Source: Umbilicaria muhlenbergii (lineage: Eukaryota > Ascomycota > Lecanoromycetes > Umbilicariales > Umbilicariaceae). From it: DNA of 64,000 nt. The position numbers and the translations under genes are program-made. The notes under the pieces were generated by a model that did no database searches, was not told the origin of the DNA, and was given only the letters and a program-made list of their open reading frames with translations. The DNA lies in the NCBI GenBank assembly GCA_000611775.1, contig KK106987.1:1116001-1180000 (forward strand), in the 5' to 3' direction. This document shows, piece by piece, positions 22,415 to 35,100 of the stretch (the stretch's first letter is position 1; every line of letters begins with the position of its first letter).

Positions 22415-23955
22415 TTTGAAAGAGCTCAAGCTGTTGAAGCTTGGCAATGGGCACGTCCGAGCTTCACTCCTTGGCTGTGTTTGGAGAACCAATGATCGAC
22501 GCGGGACGGGCCTCCTGCCGCTGTCTCTGGCTGCTGAGGAATACCGGCGAAAACAGCGGTCAATATGCTCTCAACTAGAACAAGATCCTTTCCACATGCA
22601 AAACCCCGTACGCCGTACCTAGGACCGGGCTCCAACGCAGCCCGCCGCGTCTACTGATTCTGCTTCGTGCTTCCGCTTCTATTTCAGGGCGTCAACTCTG
22701 ATACAGTAACACAAGGCACTATCTCATGATACACCAACGATCCTCCTCTGGCATGGTGGCCGTCCCCACTACCCGGGCAGCGGAGCGCTTCAACACCACA
22801 CCTACTGTTAAGATCGCCGGCTGTGGCACCCAGTGAGGACTGTGGAGTGCGAGGAGGCTGCTGCGCTGCTGCAGGAGGATGTGAGGCAGACAAGATAAGG
22901 CGCTGCAATGCACTTCGGATGCGGATCTGCTGCATCAATCTTCGATGCGTATGTGGAAAGCTTCTTTCTCTGCTTTCAGCAATCCCCAGAATCGATGTAT
23001 GACCACATTAATCATCAATCGTCCAGCAAGAACAGTCACCAACCAAATGACACATGTGAATGTGAAGTGGTGAACCTCAGGCCCCAGGCACTTGCACAAA
23101 TGGACGCGCTGATTGACGCTTACATAACCAGGTCAAGCCTTGCTCAGAGTGGCGAGAGAGGCATCACCGCCAGGCCCCCAGGCCTGTCGCCTTACTGGCT
23201 TTAGACCTCGGTGCTCGGTGCAAGGGTGCCCTCAGGCCTCCCTCGCCCCTCGGCCCTCAGCCCCCCACAATACCGCGCCGCACTCCGCACACAGGAAGCG
23301 GAGACTTTCCGTAGGCTAAATCCAGCTGGGGACCCGCTGGGCACGAATCACGCCCTTTGCAAGCTCAATGACTCGAGCCCCATGTGACTGGAAAATCCTC
23401 ATCGACCAAGTCACAGGCCAAAAGAAAGTCCAGAACATGCTCTCGGGGCAGCGGGAAGGCTGCTCTAATGCAAGTGCAGGTAGAAACCGAGATAGCGATG
23501 CGCATCTCCCACGAGGGTCCTACATACCTGATTGTTCGTACTCGTTACCTCGTACATGACCGGGAAGCTGTGGACATGGCTGACACGCCTACCATGCCTA
23601 CCATGCCTCATATAACCCCACCACTCGCGACCATTCTTCCCAGATGGACCTCATCGCTCCTCGCCCCCTCGCTCACCGCATGTGGGGTTACAAACGGGTT
23701 ACAAAATGGGTCACCAAAGTCTGGTACGGTATGAATCCATATACGATGTGCATTACTGGCCACCGTGACTCTGCCGTATTAGGTTTCTCTACCCGCGTCG
23801 ATTGTCCCGCAGTAGCGTGTGTACCTTTTTTTCCGATCCTGGAGCCCTTTAAAGTGTAAGGTACTCACGCAGCGCCCATTGGGGGCAAAAGTGCCTTGGT
23901 CTTCCCGCATATATTCTGCGCGTGGTCTTCTATTCATTTTCAATCAGTACACATC
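22415..23955. other. 1.5-kb divergent intergenic region
   Basis: It separates the leftward hydrolase-phosphatase gene from the rightward dehydratase gene. Short frames up to 116 codons are unrecognised. A small run of the unit ACCATGCCT occurs near 23590-23610. Confidence 0.5.
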
Positions 23956-26024
23956 ATGGATCCTTCAAACAAGGAGAAAGAGCACTTACCGGAAGTGCCC
24001 AGATTCTTGGACTTCCCATGTCTTCGTGATGGTACTACTCGAGATGGCAAGCCGGTGCTCAACAAATACTCGTCTACTATCACCAGGGCTCATGATTTCC
24101 CAGGCGCGCAAGTGAGGCATGATCCAATGGATGCTCGATAAGCCAAGCTGATCCAGGTGCAGGCCATGCTTTACGCTGCCGGGGTGCCAGATCGGGACGC
24201 CATGAAGAACAGCCCTCACGTGGGCGTGGCGTCAGTCTGGTGGGAAGGAAACCCATGCAAGTAAGGCAGCTCTCCGAGGTCTCCATGATAGGCCACTTTG
24301 ACTGACGTGAAATCACAGCATGCACTGTGAGTCAAGCGTCTGAGGCAAGTTGAGTGGAGGCCATCGTGAAGGTCCCCACGACGAAGGAAGAGAAAGCTGA
24401 CTCGCCGGATGCTATTAGTACTGGATCTTGGGAAGACAGTCAAGGACGCTGTTCAGAAGCAGGGTATGCTGGCGTGGCAATACAACACTGTTGGAGTCTC
24501 GGACGCAATCACCATGGGTGGCGAGGGTACGTACACCCGGAAGCTAAGGTTGCACAATTGACACCTCTAGGGATGAGGTTCTCTCTACAGACTCGAGAAA
24601 TCATTGCCGATAGCATAGAATCTGTAACATGTGCTCAACACCACGACGCCTGCATCACACTACCCGGCTGCGACAAAAATATGCCTGGTTGCATTATGGC
24701 AATGGCACGGCACAATAGGCCATCTCTGATGATCTATGGTGGAACAATCGCAGTCGGTTACAGCAAACTTCTCCGAAAACCAATCAACATTTCCACCTGC
24801 TACGAAGCACATGGGGCGTACCTTTACAACACCCTAGTTCAACCAGAAGATGGTGGTGACAGGACCAAGACAAGGGACGAGATCATGGATGATATCGAAC
24901 AAAATGCTTGTCCCGGTGCCGGCGCTTGTGGAGGCATGTATACCGCAAACACCATCGCCACGGCTATCGAATCCATGGGCCTTACGTTACCCGGATCGTC
25001 ATCAACGCCCGCCACCTCACCAGCAAAGATGCGAGAGTGCGTCAAGTCCGCCGACGCCATCAGAACATGCATGGAGAAGAACATCAGACCTCGCGATCTC
25101 TTGACAAAACGCTCATTCGAGAATGCACTAGTGATGACAATGGCACTTGGAGGCAGCACTAACGGCGTGCTACACTTTCTCGCCATGGCCGCAACAGCCG
25201 GCGTGCCTCTCACACTCGACGACATCCAGCGCGTAAGCAATAAGATCCCTTTCATCGCCGACCTCGCCCCCAGCGGAAGATACTTCATGGCCGACCTCTA
25301 CGACATCGGCGGTATACCATCAGTACAGAAGCTTCTTGTTGCTGCTGGCCTACTTGACGGAGACATCCCCACCGTCACTGGCAAAACCCTCGCCGAGAAT
25401 ATCGAAAGCTTCCCTTCTCTGTCCCAAGACCAAGTCATCATCCGGCCCCTCTCTAATCCCATCAAGTCCACCGGCCACCTCCAAATCCTCCGCGGCAACC
25501 TCGCTCCCAACGGCGCCGTCGCCAAAATAACCGGCAAAGAAGGCTTGAGATTCACGGGGAAAGCCCGTGTATTTGACAAAGAATCGCAGCTCGATGCCGC
25601 CCTCAACAGAGGCGAAATTTCGCACGGCGAAAACCTTGTCCTCATCGTCCGTTATGAAGGCCCCAAAGGCGGCCCTGGTATGCCCGAACAGCTAAAGGCC
25701 AGCGCTGCTATTGTGGGCGCAAAACTCACCAATGTAGCCCTCGTTACCGATGGACGCTACTCCGGCGCCAGTCACGGCTTCATTGTCGGACACGTTGATC
25801 CCGAAGCGGCGGTGGGGGGCCCGATTGCGGTGGTGAGAGATGGGGATATGGTGACCATTAGCGCGGAGACGAACGAGTTGAGTATGGATGTTAGTGAAGA
25901 AGAGATCAGGGAGAGGATGAAGGCATGGAAGGCGCCGAGGAAGGTGGTTACGAGGGGGGTCCTGGCGAAGTATGCGCATTTGGTCGGGGATGCGAGTCAT
26001 GGGGCTCTGACGGATGCATTTTGA
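23956..26024 (+). CDS. Dihydroxy-acid dehydratase paralogue (IlvD/Edd family)
   Basis: Five exons (23956-24111, 24157-24260, 24319-24326, 24419-24526, 24571-26024) give 609 residues. The enzyme family dehydrates 2,3-dihydroxy acids, and the classical member makes the 2-oxo acids of valine and isoleucine in mitochondria. Fe-S ligand motifs are intact: WWEGNPCN (Cys86), [10 protein letters not shown] (Cys159) and [17 protein letters not shown]. The C-terminal active-site strand [18 protein letters not shown] is also intact. The N-terminus [20 protein letters not shown] is acidic and lacks a mitochondrial leader, so the protein is probably cytosolic and not the housekeeping Ilv3. It may act on another dihydroxy acid or aldonate, or serve as an inhibitor-resistant copy. 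Exon 3 is only 8 nt, yet it is needed to restore the invariant NPCNMHLLDL. Confidence 0.9.
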
Positions 26025-28995
26025 GTGTGTGGCGCAGGAATAAGGAAACAGATTGTGCAGAGCGGCTCGCGGGGTTCGGCCGAGCATCCGAGGTAGTTCG
26101 TGTTACAATATTCCCCTGGAGGCTCTTGGATACTTTGGATGATATCTTTCACTGTACCTGACTATCCCGAGTACATAAACAAAGTATCATCCACCTGAAT
26201 GACCATGAATCCACCGCCAAAATGAATCGAAGCCTGTCAGGGTGGATGCTGCCCGAAAGGGATCAGTCATCAAATGCGGATAATGGGTAGGATAGAAGGC
26301 TGAAGCGGTTTTCTTACATTCGCAGCCAATCTTTCATATGACCTCATCGGGCCTTCACACGAGTCAGTTGTTTCGCCCTTGTATAGTAGTATGGAGTGGG
26401 AGCCTTGTCGATGTTAGCCCCGAATGAAGGGTCTGAGGCCCTAGAACACGCTCTGCGGCTCTGCTGGTAGCCGCAGCTCGCTTATCTTTAGGGCTGGGTT
26501 AGAACAACGCCATGTGCGACTCCCAAAGACCGGTCAGATTAGGACTGCCTCAATGGTGAGGCAAACGTATTTAGGTATCTAAGTCACTCAATCAACAACC
26601 AATCAACCTTCGACATGGGCATCAATGGCCATATCCAGCTTGGTGATGGCGCGGATTTGGGTCACTCTGCAAGCGTTGCAGCCTCACTTTAGCAGTCCAT
26701 ATCCTATTTCAATAAACCCTACATCTAGAGGAAGACAAGGTCTAAGAGACGTACATGCGAGACCTTTCCTTACTCATCAAATCAAAGCCGTGGAATACTC
26801 AGGCCATCCATACTGACAGGACCTAAAGCTGTAACCATCCATTCTTTGCAGGATAGCGACGTTCGACGGGCTACATCTGGAACTTAACTAGCTCTTACAT
26901 GCGTTACATAGCCTGACCGACTTGGAGCTCTCAAGTGGTTTAAGTCTGTCCCCTCTCGACCTAAGAGACTCTCAACCGCATTTTTATGTGCGTTTCCTTC
27001 AGATAAGTCGTAGGCAGGTCGAACGGTGATTTTTCTCTATTTATGTAATTATGTTGCCATATCTCTATCTGTTGATTGTGGGTTACTGCAAATTCAAGTC
27101 TCAATTATAGCCTAAAGGCAAGCATTGCAAGGACTCTCAGAGTCACTATTTCACACTCTTCTGCAGGTCCTTAGTAGCTTCTCTCATATCTATCCTACCA
27201 ATCTTGAATTCTATCGAAGCTTCCCATTATCATTTCTTGCCTTTCAATATCGGCAGCAAACGATCTTCTTACTACAGACGACCCGAGAGCGGTATTCAAC
27301 CCAATGGAAGATACCCAAGTAATTTGGGGTTTTTTTGATCGTTTGTAGAAAGGTGCTTAGTGCTATCTTATAGTGATCTTCTGAACTACTTGGGATAATC
27401 CCCATTGGAAGCTACCTAGGATAAAACCCCGACCACGCCAATACAGAGGCGTGACGCTCTATTCGCCGTACTCGGAGATCATAAGATCTGTAGTCAGTAC
27501 AATTGCAATCCAGTTACGATGGAAATCCTAGATGCGGACATTGCTGGGCCCGGGTCTAGTCTTCTGGTCGAACGCGGACAGATTGATGAGATATTTATCT
27601 CAAGTTCAGCTGCTCCTAGTTTTCATCGTCTCGGTCTGTCTGATAGTCTTTAACGAAATTCAATCACATCCTTCATCTTATACAGGAACGGCCAAGCGTG
27701 AAGACTCTTCCAACAGTACTGATGAATCTGAGTGACTAGCAGATGATCACAAGTGTCTCTATTTTGGACTAAGGCCGACAACAGACGGTTACAAACAGTT
27801 AAATTCTTGAACAATAAAGAAAAGGGTTTACCCTTACTGCGGCAAGAGCAAAATACAGACAGGACTGCGATGTCAATCCAATCAGCTACCGTGGGGAGGG
27901 TTATCAAGTACACAATCCCACATAGCGGCTGGTGTTTTCTCAATCTGCGTTGTTGTGATGATTTCCTAATTAGGGTTTGCTCTCTACCTACTTTATCGTC
28001 GAACGTCGTAACGGTCGCAATATTCAGCGGGCACATCTCGAGTCGCCAATCCTGGTATACTCGAGATCGCGACTGGATCACCATGTCCTTGATATGCTCC
28101 GTCATTTACAGATGCGGAAAGTCTCCAGTGACCTGCATTTACTTCCACAAATGCTACAAACCGCCACCGCGCTTGCCACCGCTGCCAGAAGTCCACTCCA
28201 CGCCCTCCTCTGCGCAATCGTAACGACCAAATTCCTCCCAAGAGGCACCTATTTAAATGTCTTCTCGAACAGCGCCGCACACCATCTATAATGCCGATAC
28301 CACCACTCGCAGCAGAAGCTGAGGAGGCGCGACATCGCCAAGCCGGGAAGGAAGTCCGCCAGACCTCGGCGGCGAGATCGAAGAAGGAGAAGGCCAGCTA
28401 TCAGGACACGTGGGATGGGATGAGAGATGTGTGTTTCAACACCGTGACAGGACTTGAACCCCGTGGCCGTCGGTGCTGCGTGGCTCCCTGATCGTCGTAG
28501 TGAGCTACAAGAGGGAAAGGAGGGATGCCTAGTGTACCATCCCGAGTGTGTCTATTGGTGCTCTGTTTGCGTCAAGAAAGCTTCTCTTAGATAGCTAAGG
28601 ATACATATTGTCGCGCAAAGATGACTCGCATTCCAAGTGGAGGTGGAAAAGGTGCTATATCCCCTTGGGATCGGCAAGTCAGAATCTCTCAAGCTGGTTG
28701 TGCTCGGGCCGAAACAACATCGGAGGATTTTGGAGTTTTTCTTCAATCGACTCTTTCGGGCAAGACCACCGAGGATTTATACAACGGGGAGAAGCCCAGA
28801 AGAGCTGCGTGTAACATAATGATCTTGATTGAAGATCGAGCCTCGAGTAGTGTTACATACTATTCTTACACCCCTGCGTGCCAACCTAGCGGTAAACAAA
28901 GAGAACGATATACAAAAGACCAGAAGCCTGACAACCGGAATCTTCCTATCGTACACCCATTTCACAGACCGTAGATCCCTCCCTCAACCCCATCT
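26025..28995. other. 3-kb gene-poor, relatively AT-rich region
   Basis: No convincing gene was found. Frames up to 156 codons overlap on both strands without recognisable domains. The part from about 26,580 to 28,150 is AT-richer than its surroundings and has many stops, as in decayed repeats, but no transposon protein is readable. An inverted repeat occurs at 26453-26476. A short frame at 28291-28491 (PLAAEAEEARHRQAGKEV) could belong to a small gene but is unsupported. Confidence 0.45.
26453..26476. repeat. Perfect 8-bp inverted repeat (hairpin)
   Basis: CTGCGGCT at 26453-26460 and its complement AGCCGCAG at 26469-26476 flank an 8-nt loop. The stem is GC-rich inside AT-richer non-coding DNA. 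No U-run follows and the function is unknown. Confidence 0.5.
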
Positions 28996-29984
28996 CTAAC
29001 CCCCTCCAACCGCTTCCACCCCCCCATCCTGTCCAGGCCCCCCTCTAACCTCCCTATCATCCGTAAGCAACGAAGCAATAGCGCACGACCCCCTCTCCCC
29101 CACAACCCCCCGTCGAGCATTAACAGGACTAAAGCCACTATACCCATTCGGTTCAGTCGACGCGCTACACGGAGACCCAAGTACCGAAGCCGCATCGCCC
29201 GCACTGCGCGGGCTTTCCACCGGCGTAGGCGGAAACCCCGCGTGCGTTAACCCAGACATTTTCCGCCACGCCTCCTCGAGCGCTGCGGGTGAAGTATTGG
29301 GGCCATAGTCGCTAGCGATTAGGGACCAGAAGTGTGCGCGATGGGCTTGGTAGATGCGCGTGAGGCGGGCGGGGTCGATGGCGGGCCCTTTGGGGGGGAG
29401 GTCGAGGTTTGCGGTGATGAGGCGGAGGGGGGAGGTGGGGAGACTGTGTTGGGATGAAGGAGCTCGAGGTTTGGGGAGGATGGGTGTGTGGGTATTGTAG
29501 GGACTTGTTGGGGAGGTGTCGACGATTGGGGTGCGGTTGGGTGGGCTAGTTGGTGTTGAGGAGAACGAGGGTAAATGGCGCTGCGGGATTGAGTGTTCTT
29601 GCTGCGGGGTTTGCTGGCCTGGGAGTTCGTCTATGGATCCCATGGATGTAGTGGATTCGGCGCGTTTACGATGTTTGGTGCCGAATGAGATTTGGTGGAA
29701 GTGGAGACGGCACGCTAATTCGGTTTTCTTGAGATGTTGGGCGATGTGTTTGTATGGCGTTTTGTGCTGGCGAGCTTCAATTAGATATGTCTCCTAGGTC
29801 AGCGTTAGCAGATACATAGTGAAACGTATCAAGACGCCAGCCATACCTCTTCATTAGACCAGGCTCTGCCACCGGCTGTTGACCCTGACTTGCGGTGGCC
29901 TTTGGGAGCTAGGTTGTGCGGATTGGCTTGGTTTGACGGTGTTGATCCTCGAGACCTAATTGAAGGCGATGTACTATAAGACAT
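28996..29984 (-). CDS. SANT/Myb-like domain protein
   Basis: Two exons (29847-29984 and 28996-29793) give 311 residues. After a Ser/Pro-rich start (MSYSTSPSIRSRGSTPSNQA) comes a single Myb-like unit at about residues 38-80 (RAWSNEEETYLIEARQHK, then YKHIAQHLKKTELACRLHFH). It is followed by the basic motif KHRKRAES. The rest is Pro/Ser-rich and probably disordered, except for a helical patch (RLTRIYQAHRAHFWSLIA). Similar one-SANT proteins are widespread and uncharacterised in filamentous ascomycetes, and a nuclear regulatory role is inferred. The intron (29794-29846) splits the SANT domain after the acidic EE pair. The gene faces away from another SANT gene at 32110. Confidence 0.8.
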
Positions 29985-32109
29985 CCCGAGGCAGTTCGAC
30001 GCTGAGACGTGTACGGGGTGGGGTAAGGGGGAACCACTCTTTCGAAAGTTGACGAAAGAAAATGAAGAGTATATTACTGGATAGTGCTCAAGTCAAAGGA
30101 AAGGAGTGAAAAGTCAATATGGATGGTATTGATTCCAGAAAATTGGTTGGAAAGAGTGTATGCAGCCCAACCTGTTGGAGCGTCAACGAGTGTGAAATGG
30201 AGCTGCTAACAAAGCAATCACTATGAACACGACAAATGACAAAAGGAAATTATAAAGGGATGACCTATCCTTGGACTGGGACTCAAAGAAAGCTATATAT
30301 CATCCCGGTCTGCAGAACATTTGGCTCTCGCCCCTCTCCGCATGAACCTCACGTAGGGCGGCCTGAATGTTCGCCTTGTTTCCAAACCAACCGGGTCTCA
30401 CAAGGCCGGCCCGTCGTCTATTGAAACAGGCACGTTCAGATAAAGCATGGGCTTTGAGTTTGAATGTAACGTGGGCGCACGCAATGTGCAGGTAAACGCT
30501 CGCGTACGCATGATGATTCTAGCCACATGAAGCATTAGACGTCCGTCGAAGCATTAGCAGTATTTTGACGGCGTTTGCTGGTGACGGCGCCAGACCTATA
30601 ACGCATCAGTGCGAGCCAGGGCCATATCTCGAGTGGAGCCTGGAATCAACGGCACCAAAGCCTGACCAGAACGCTAACGTTTCACCGGGGTGGGGTGGCG
30701 CTATCAGAGAATGAATCTTAACTTTGCCAACGCCGCCAACAAGCTAGAGCCATGCACAGAAGATTGTCAAACGATTTCCATGGAACCGGTGTGCGTTCGT
30801 GTTTGATTTTGCCTGGCCCGCTCATGGAGCCAGCGGCACGAGCGAGGAGCAGTGTAACCCACAGAAGCAGGCAGACAAACAGCCGAGATCGAAAACATGA
30901 ACATCGCAGCGTCGTCAGCCCTGTGCAGCAATGCGCAACGCAGCATTGTCTGCATCTTCGCATGACAGGAGGTTCCAAACAGAATTAAGGTGGGATGAAA
31001 CAGGTCAGAGGAAGCGCTCTCGACGCCGCGCCGGCTGGCAGCCTGCGGCGGGGGGCGGGAATCGTTGGCTTCCTGTATCTGTAGCACGGCTTCCCGTATC
31101 CCTATCATGGCGTCGGGTCGTCGGTGCACGAGAGGGGTCGGTCGAGGAACGAGGGGGGGACTGGTGGAGACGCCATACGGAAGACAGCTGGGGCCATGCT
31201 GCGGGCACATGATGCTCTGGTGGTGTCACACCCGAAGCATGTCGAGTGATGCAGTGGTCACGCTTCGATCGATCAAGGCGTCAGCAGCGATGCACAGATA
31301 CGAGATATGGAGCAAGGCGCGGCATGGAGATTGCGAGATTGGCTCGCGGGCCTCCTGCGGCCTGCTGCGAGGCCTCGGCTGCTGACTCAGCCAACCAGTC
31401 GGATAACGCAGGTGGCAAGTCGGGCACGTAAGGGAGACTCGGTACTCGTCCTCCAGCGCTTCAGCGTCAACAGAGGGCGTGTGCCAGCCCCCGCCTCAGC
31501 AAGACGAGCACGACCGGCGGCGACGTTGCGGTCGGGCTGGCCAGCATGCGTCAAGATAATGCCGTCCCGGTTGGCCCGCCAGGCATGGCCAATCGCTTCC
31601 GCCGCGCGGACGGGTCATCGTCCAGAGGACATGAAGCTACTCCCTTCGAGTACAAGCTACAACTTCCACATACCCAAACGGATGGCCGACCCCGCATTCG
31701 AAGAAGTTCCACAACATGGCCCCTGGTTGCTTTTGTTACCTTAGAGTACTTGCCATGTGGCTGGAGACCCTGCCGATGCCGAAGTACCAATACTCGCCTT
31801 ATGCATTGCTCCAGCTGCGGACCTTCTCACTTCGAGCGATGATGCTCGAGCGAGGTTCAGACGTCCACGTCGCTCCTTTCTCCTCTTGTCTCGCCGACTT
31901 GTACGTTACGTCTGTCTCTGGTAATATCAATGGAGATCAGAGCAGTCGAATGTCAAGCTCGTGTCCTCGAATCATCGTGCTCTGATCGCTACTCGGAGTC
32001 GTGACCGCCCGTCTGTAGTCCTAGCCTCATCCTACACTCAACAGGAAGCTGTACATATGACGCAGAAGTGCATGCGACTGACACTTTCATCTCGTTCCAC
32101 TTTATCATA
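29985..32109. other. 2.1-kb region between two divergent SANT genes
   Basis: It contains only short overlapping frames, none recognised. Composition changes from AT-rich (29,990-30,300) to GC-rich (about 30,980-31,620). It probably holds the promoters of both flanking genes. Confidence 0.5.
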
Positions 32110-33063
32110 ATGTCGTGAGTGCTACTGTTCTCACCGTACCTTGCCCTAACCTTGATAGAGCACTCAGTTTCCTTTTCACCTCGCCCATCGTCCTGTTTGC
32201 GAGAAGACCGTGAGATGACTTGACAAGATGCTCACTCTCACAGCTCCCCACCAACGTCGAGACGGAACCCTAAACCACCACCAGCAACGACTTCGCCTGA
32301 GCTTCGCCTCCAACCGCCGTCGGCGACGGCTTTCTCTGAGACAATAGTCTCTGCCAGCATGGAAGAGACTTCAAGAACGCTACTCCCTTCGAGCTCACCC
32401 CCAACTTCAAGAAAACGAAAAGCCCCCGGTGCAAGTACGGTGGCTGAAGCCTCTGCATCTTCAGCCGCGGGTGGAGATCCAGAAAGTACTGAAGCGCAGA
32501 GCGGCGCGCCGGCCGAAACCACCGTCGCAGGCCCCGTGGCAAAGAAGAGCAGAACTAACACACCATGGAGCCCTGCGGAAGAGCAGCGGCTGAAGAACAT
32601 GAGAGATGCAGGCAGCAGTTGGAGTGATATCGCAAAGGTAGACATAGGCACTGGCGCAATCAGTTCAGCTCGCTAAGGGCACTTTGACACACAGACATTC
32701 CCCACGCGCACGGAAGGAAGTGTGAAGAAGCACTGGTACAAGGTAAGCAACCGGACTAACAGCAACCATACCAGCGGACTAAGCGTCGAGTAGGACATGC
32801 ATTATGCCGAGTTCGCAGAGGATGAGGTACAAGTCTTCGAACAGCCGTCGGGGTCGTACAGCTAACCATGTTCGGGTAGAGCACTGCACTGTTAGCGGCG
32901 ATCAAAGAGTATGAGGCAAATAAATGGAAGGTCATAGGCCAAAAAGTGGGAAAGCCTGCAAAGGTAGGCAGCTTGAGGGCGGGTGAAGCGCCGAGATACA
33001 GCATGCTGACGGCCACAGGCTTGCGAGCAATATGCCAAAGAACACTTCGGCAATCGGATCTAA
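32110..33063 (+). CDS. SANT/Myb-like domain protein with two repeats
   Basis: Six exons (32110-32114, 32244-32637, 32695-32742, 32794-32826, 32880-32963, 33019-33063) give 202 residues. The first coding exon is only ATGTC. Its join to the acceptor CACAG at 32243 restores MSSPPTSRRNP in frame. If that exon is wrong, ATG 32359 is the next start. Repeat 1 is WSPAEEQRLKNMRDAGSSW, WSDIAK-TFPTRTEGSVKKHW; repeat 2 is ESTALLAAIKEYEANKWKVI, GQKVGKPAKACEQYAKEHFG. These have the three-helix, spaced-Trp pattern of Myb DNA-binding domains. Basic RKRKAP and KKSRTN stretches suggest nuclear import. The gene is short, with the binding domains at the C-terminus. Targets are unknown. Confidence 0.85.
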
Positions 33064-33943
33064 GGGGCGTGTTCTCAGTCTTTCATTCTCCTATTCTCGG
33101 AAGATTTCTTCTTGTGCCCATATAGGGATACAATATATGGCGCATGGTAGTACCCCGGCCTTGCAGCGGCGTCTGAGGGGTTTGGCCTACAGGATCTGGA
33201 CAAGTTGCCCTGCCTAATTTCGTCGAGTTTCGGTTTTCATAACGTCCCACGTCGTGGACTGCGATGTGGTGTCTTTCTTTTCTTTGCAGCTGAGCAGTGT
33301 GCCGAGGGCAGTGGTTCATACCAGCATGGCTGGCCTTGCTGGGGTTTGGCCCATCCGGCGTCATAGTCAACATGGAGATAATGAAAGCACAGCTAAGCAC
33401 CAAGAAGCAGCGGTACACTCCACGAAGGGTTCGCCACGAAGCGACTGAGATTTTTCACGAGACCCAGGACCGTGTAGACGACTGCGAGACGTTGCATGGA
33501 AAGTGAATCAACAACGTAACAGTTGACTGTCGAGTCTTAGGTCTTTCGCTTACATACGTCGACTTCACTTCACCCTCTCTTTTCTATGCACGAGCCGTCC
33601 AAAAGCATCTCGTCTGGCATCTCCACCTCAGATTCTCAGTTTCTTGATAGCGCTAGCGGATTTGGTTTGAAGCTCAAACACTTGTGTCTATACTTTTGTC
33701 AAACCTCACTATTCCAGCCTGAGGGTCTCAATGAAACTACCTCAGCTGCCAGCGATTATCTTTTGAAGACTGACTTCAGTGAGTGACTTGAAGGTTTTCA
33801 CCGCAACATCTCTTCAACCTTGCACTTCATCAAAGCCAATGTCGTCTCGAGCATTTGGGTTCACCCTGCGATAGCACGGTTCATTCACGAGTCTCCAAGT
33901 CATCCGAACCTGACGCAGTACAGTGCCGACCCCCAGCAGTACG
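33064..33943. other. 0.9-kb intergenic region
   Basis: No gene was recognised. It lies between two plus-strand genes and includes the promoter of the BTB gene. Confidence 0.5.
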
Positions 33944-34804
33944 ATGGCTCCTGTCACGCAAAAGGTAGACCACGCTCGTAATGAGCTCGTGGAGGCCTTC
34001 AAGCGGTATGTCCGCCTTCGGAGCGCTCCGAGGTTCATGCTGATTTGAGTGTCTAGTCTGTATTTCTCAAAACAAGGGGCGGATATTACTGTCATCTGTG
34101 GCCCAAAGTCCTTTTCGATTCATAGTGTCATCATCTGTTGCCGCTCTGATTTCTTCGCTGCGGCTTGCAAAGGAGGCTTCAAGGTATAGCCTTGCCTATC
34201 ATAAACTCTCTTAGCCATGGTTTCCGACTGACAGCTACTTAAGGAGGCCAAAACGCATCGCATAGAATTGCCAGAGGACAAACCGTGGCTAGTCGCGAGG
34301 ATGTGTCAGTACTTCTATGCGCTCGGCTACGATGAAAAGAAGTGCCTCAAGAGCCTCGGTGACAAGGACGAGTCGTACATTTCGCCCATACACATGAATG
34401 TACACATGTACGCCATGGGTGACAAGTTCGGGATCAAGGGACTTAAAGCACTTGCGGCCCAGAAGTTTGAAGCCGCGTACGGTGCTGCCAACGAAGCCGA
34501 AAACCAGCTGTCGGTCCTCCTACCGATCATCGCCGACATCTACAGCACAACACCCGAGAATGACCGCGGTCTGCGAAGTAAAGTAGTGACCGAAGTCTCG
34601 AGCAGCCTGCAACGTCTATCAGCATACCCAGAGTTCAATAAGATCATGACCATGGTCCCTGAATTCGCGGTCGATCTGCTCCTACAGGTGGCTCCAAAGT
34701 CTGAGACCCGCTTCTGCCGGAAATGCACCCGGTGCTGTTCGACGGACAAGTGGAAGGTGGAGAGGGTTCGTTGTAGCTGTGGGTGGGGCGAAAACGTCTC
34801 CTAA
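33944..34804 (+). CDS. BTB/POZ domain protein
   Basis: Three exons (33944-34005, 34057-34183, 34244-34804) give 249 residues. The BTB core is clear: QGADITVICGPKSFSIHSVI, then CCRSDFFAAACKGGFKEAKT, then HRIELPEDKPWLVARMCQYF. The family forms dimers and often bridges substrates to cullin-3. The segment MYAMGDKFGIKGLKALAAQK is the usual post-BTB helix of fungal members. A C-terminal Cys cluster (FCRKCTRCCSTDKW..CSC) could bind zinc. It differs from most short fungal BTB proteins only in this tail. The partner is unknown. Confidence 0.85.
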
Positions 34805-35100
34805 GGCAACTGGTGGCATAACATTTAAAGGCTTGCGGGAACTGTACCTGTGTCGGACCGCACACTGGATGATGTGAAAGGAGCATATGTTAAGGCAGTC
34901 TTGGGGATCCCCAGGCTTGTTTACTACGTTGAAGGGCACCAGAATACCCGTCGCTAATGCTCGCATCCTCCATCTACCTCGAGTGTAAATAGCACACCGA
35001 GAACGTGTACCTGAGAACATAGCCTCTAAAGTCATCTGAGAGCAGAGATACCCACCCAGTCCAATGTGCCAGGCCAGAAAGGTGTTCCCGTGCGATGTTT

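Noticed and set aside
28430-28480. tRNA-like B box (GGTTCAAGTCC on the minus strand)
   Set aside because: The T-stem does not pair properly and no acceptor stem, D arm or anticodon arm could be built around it.
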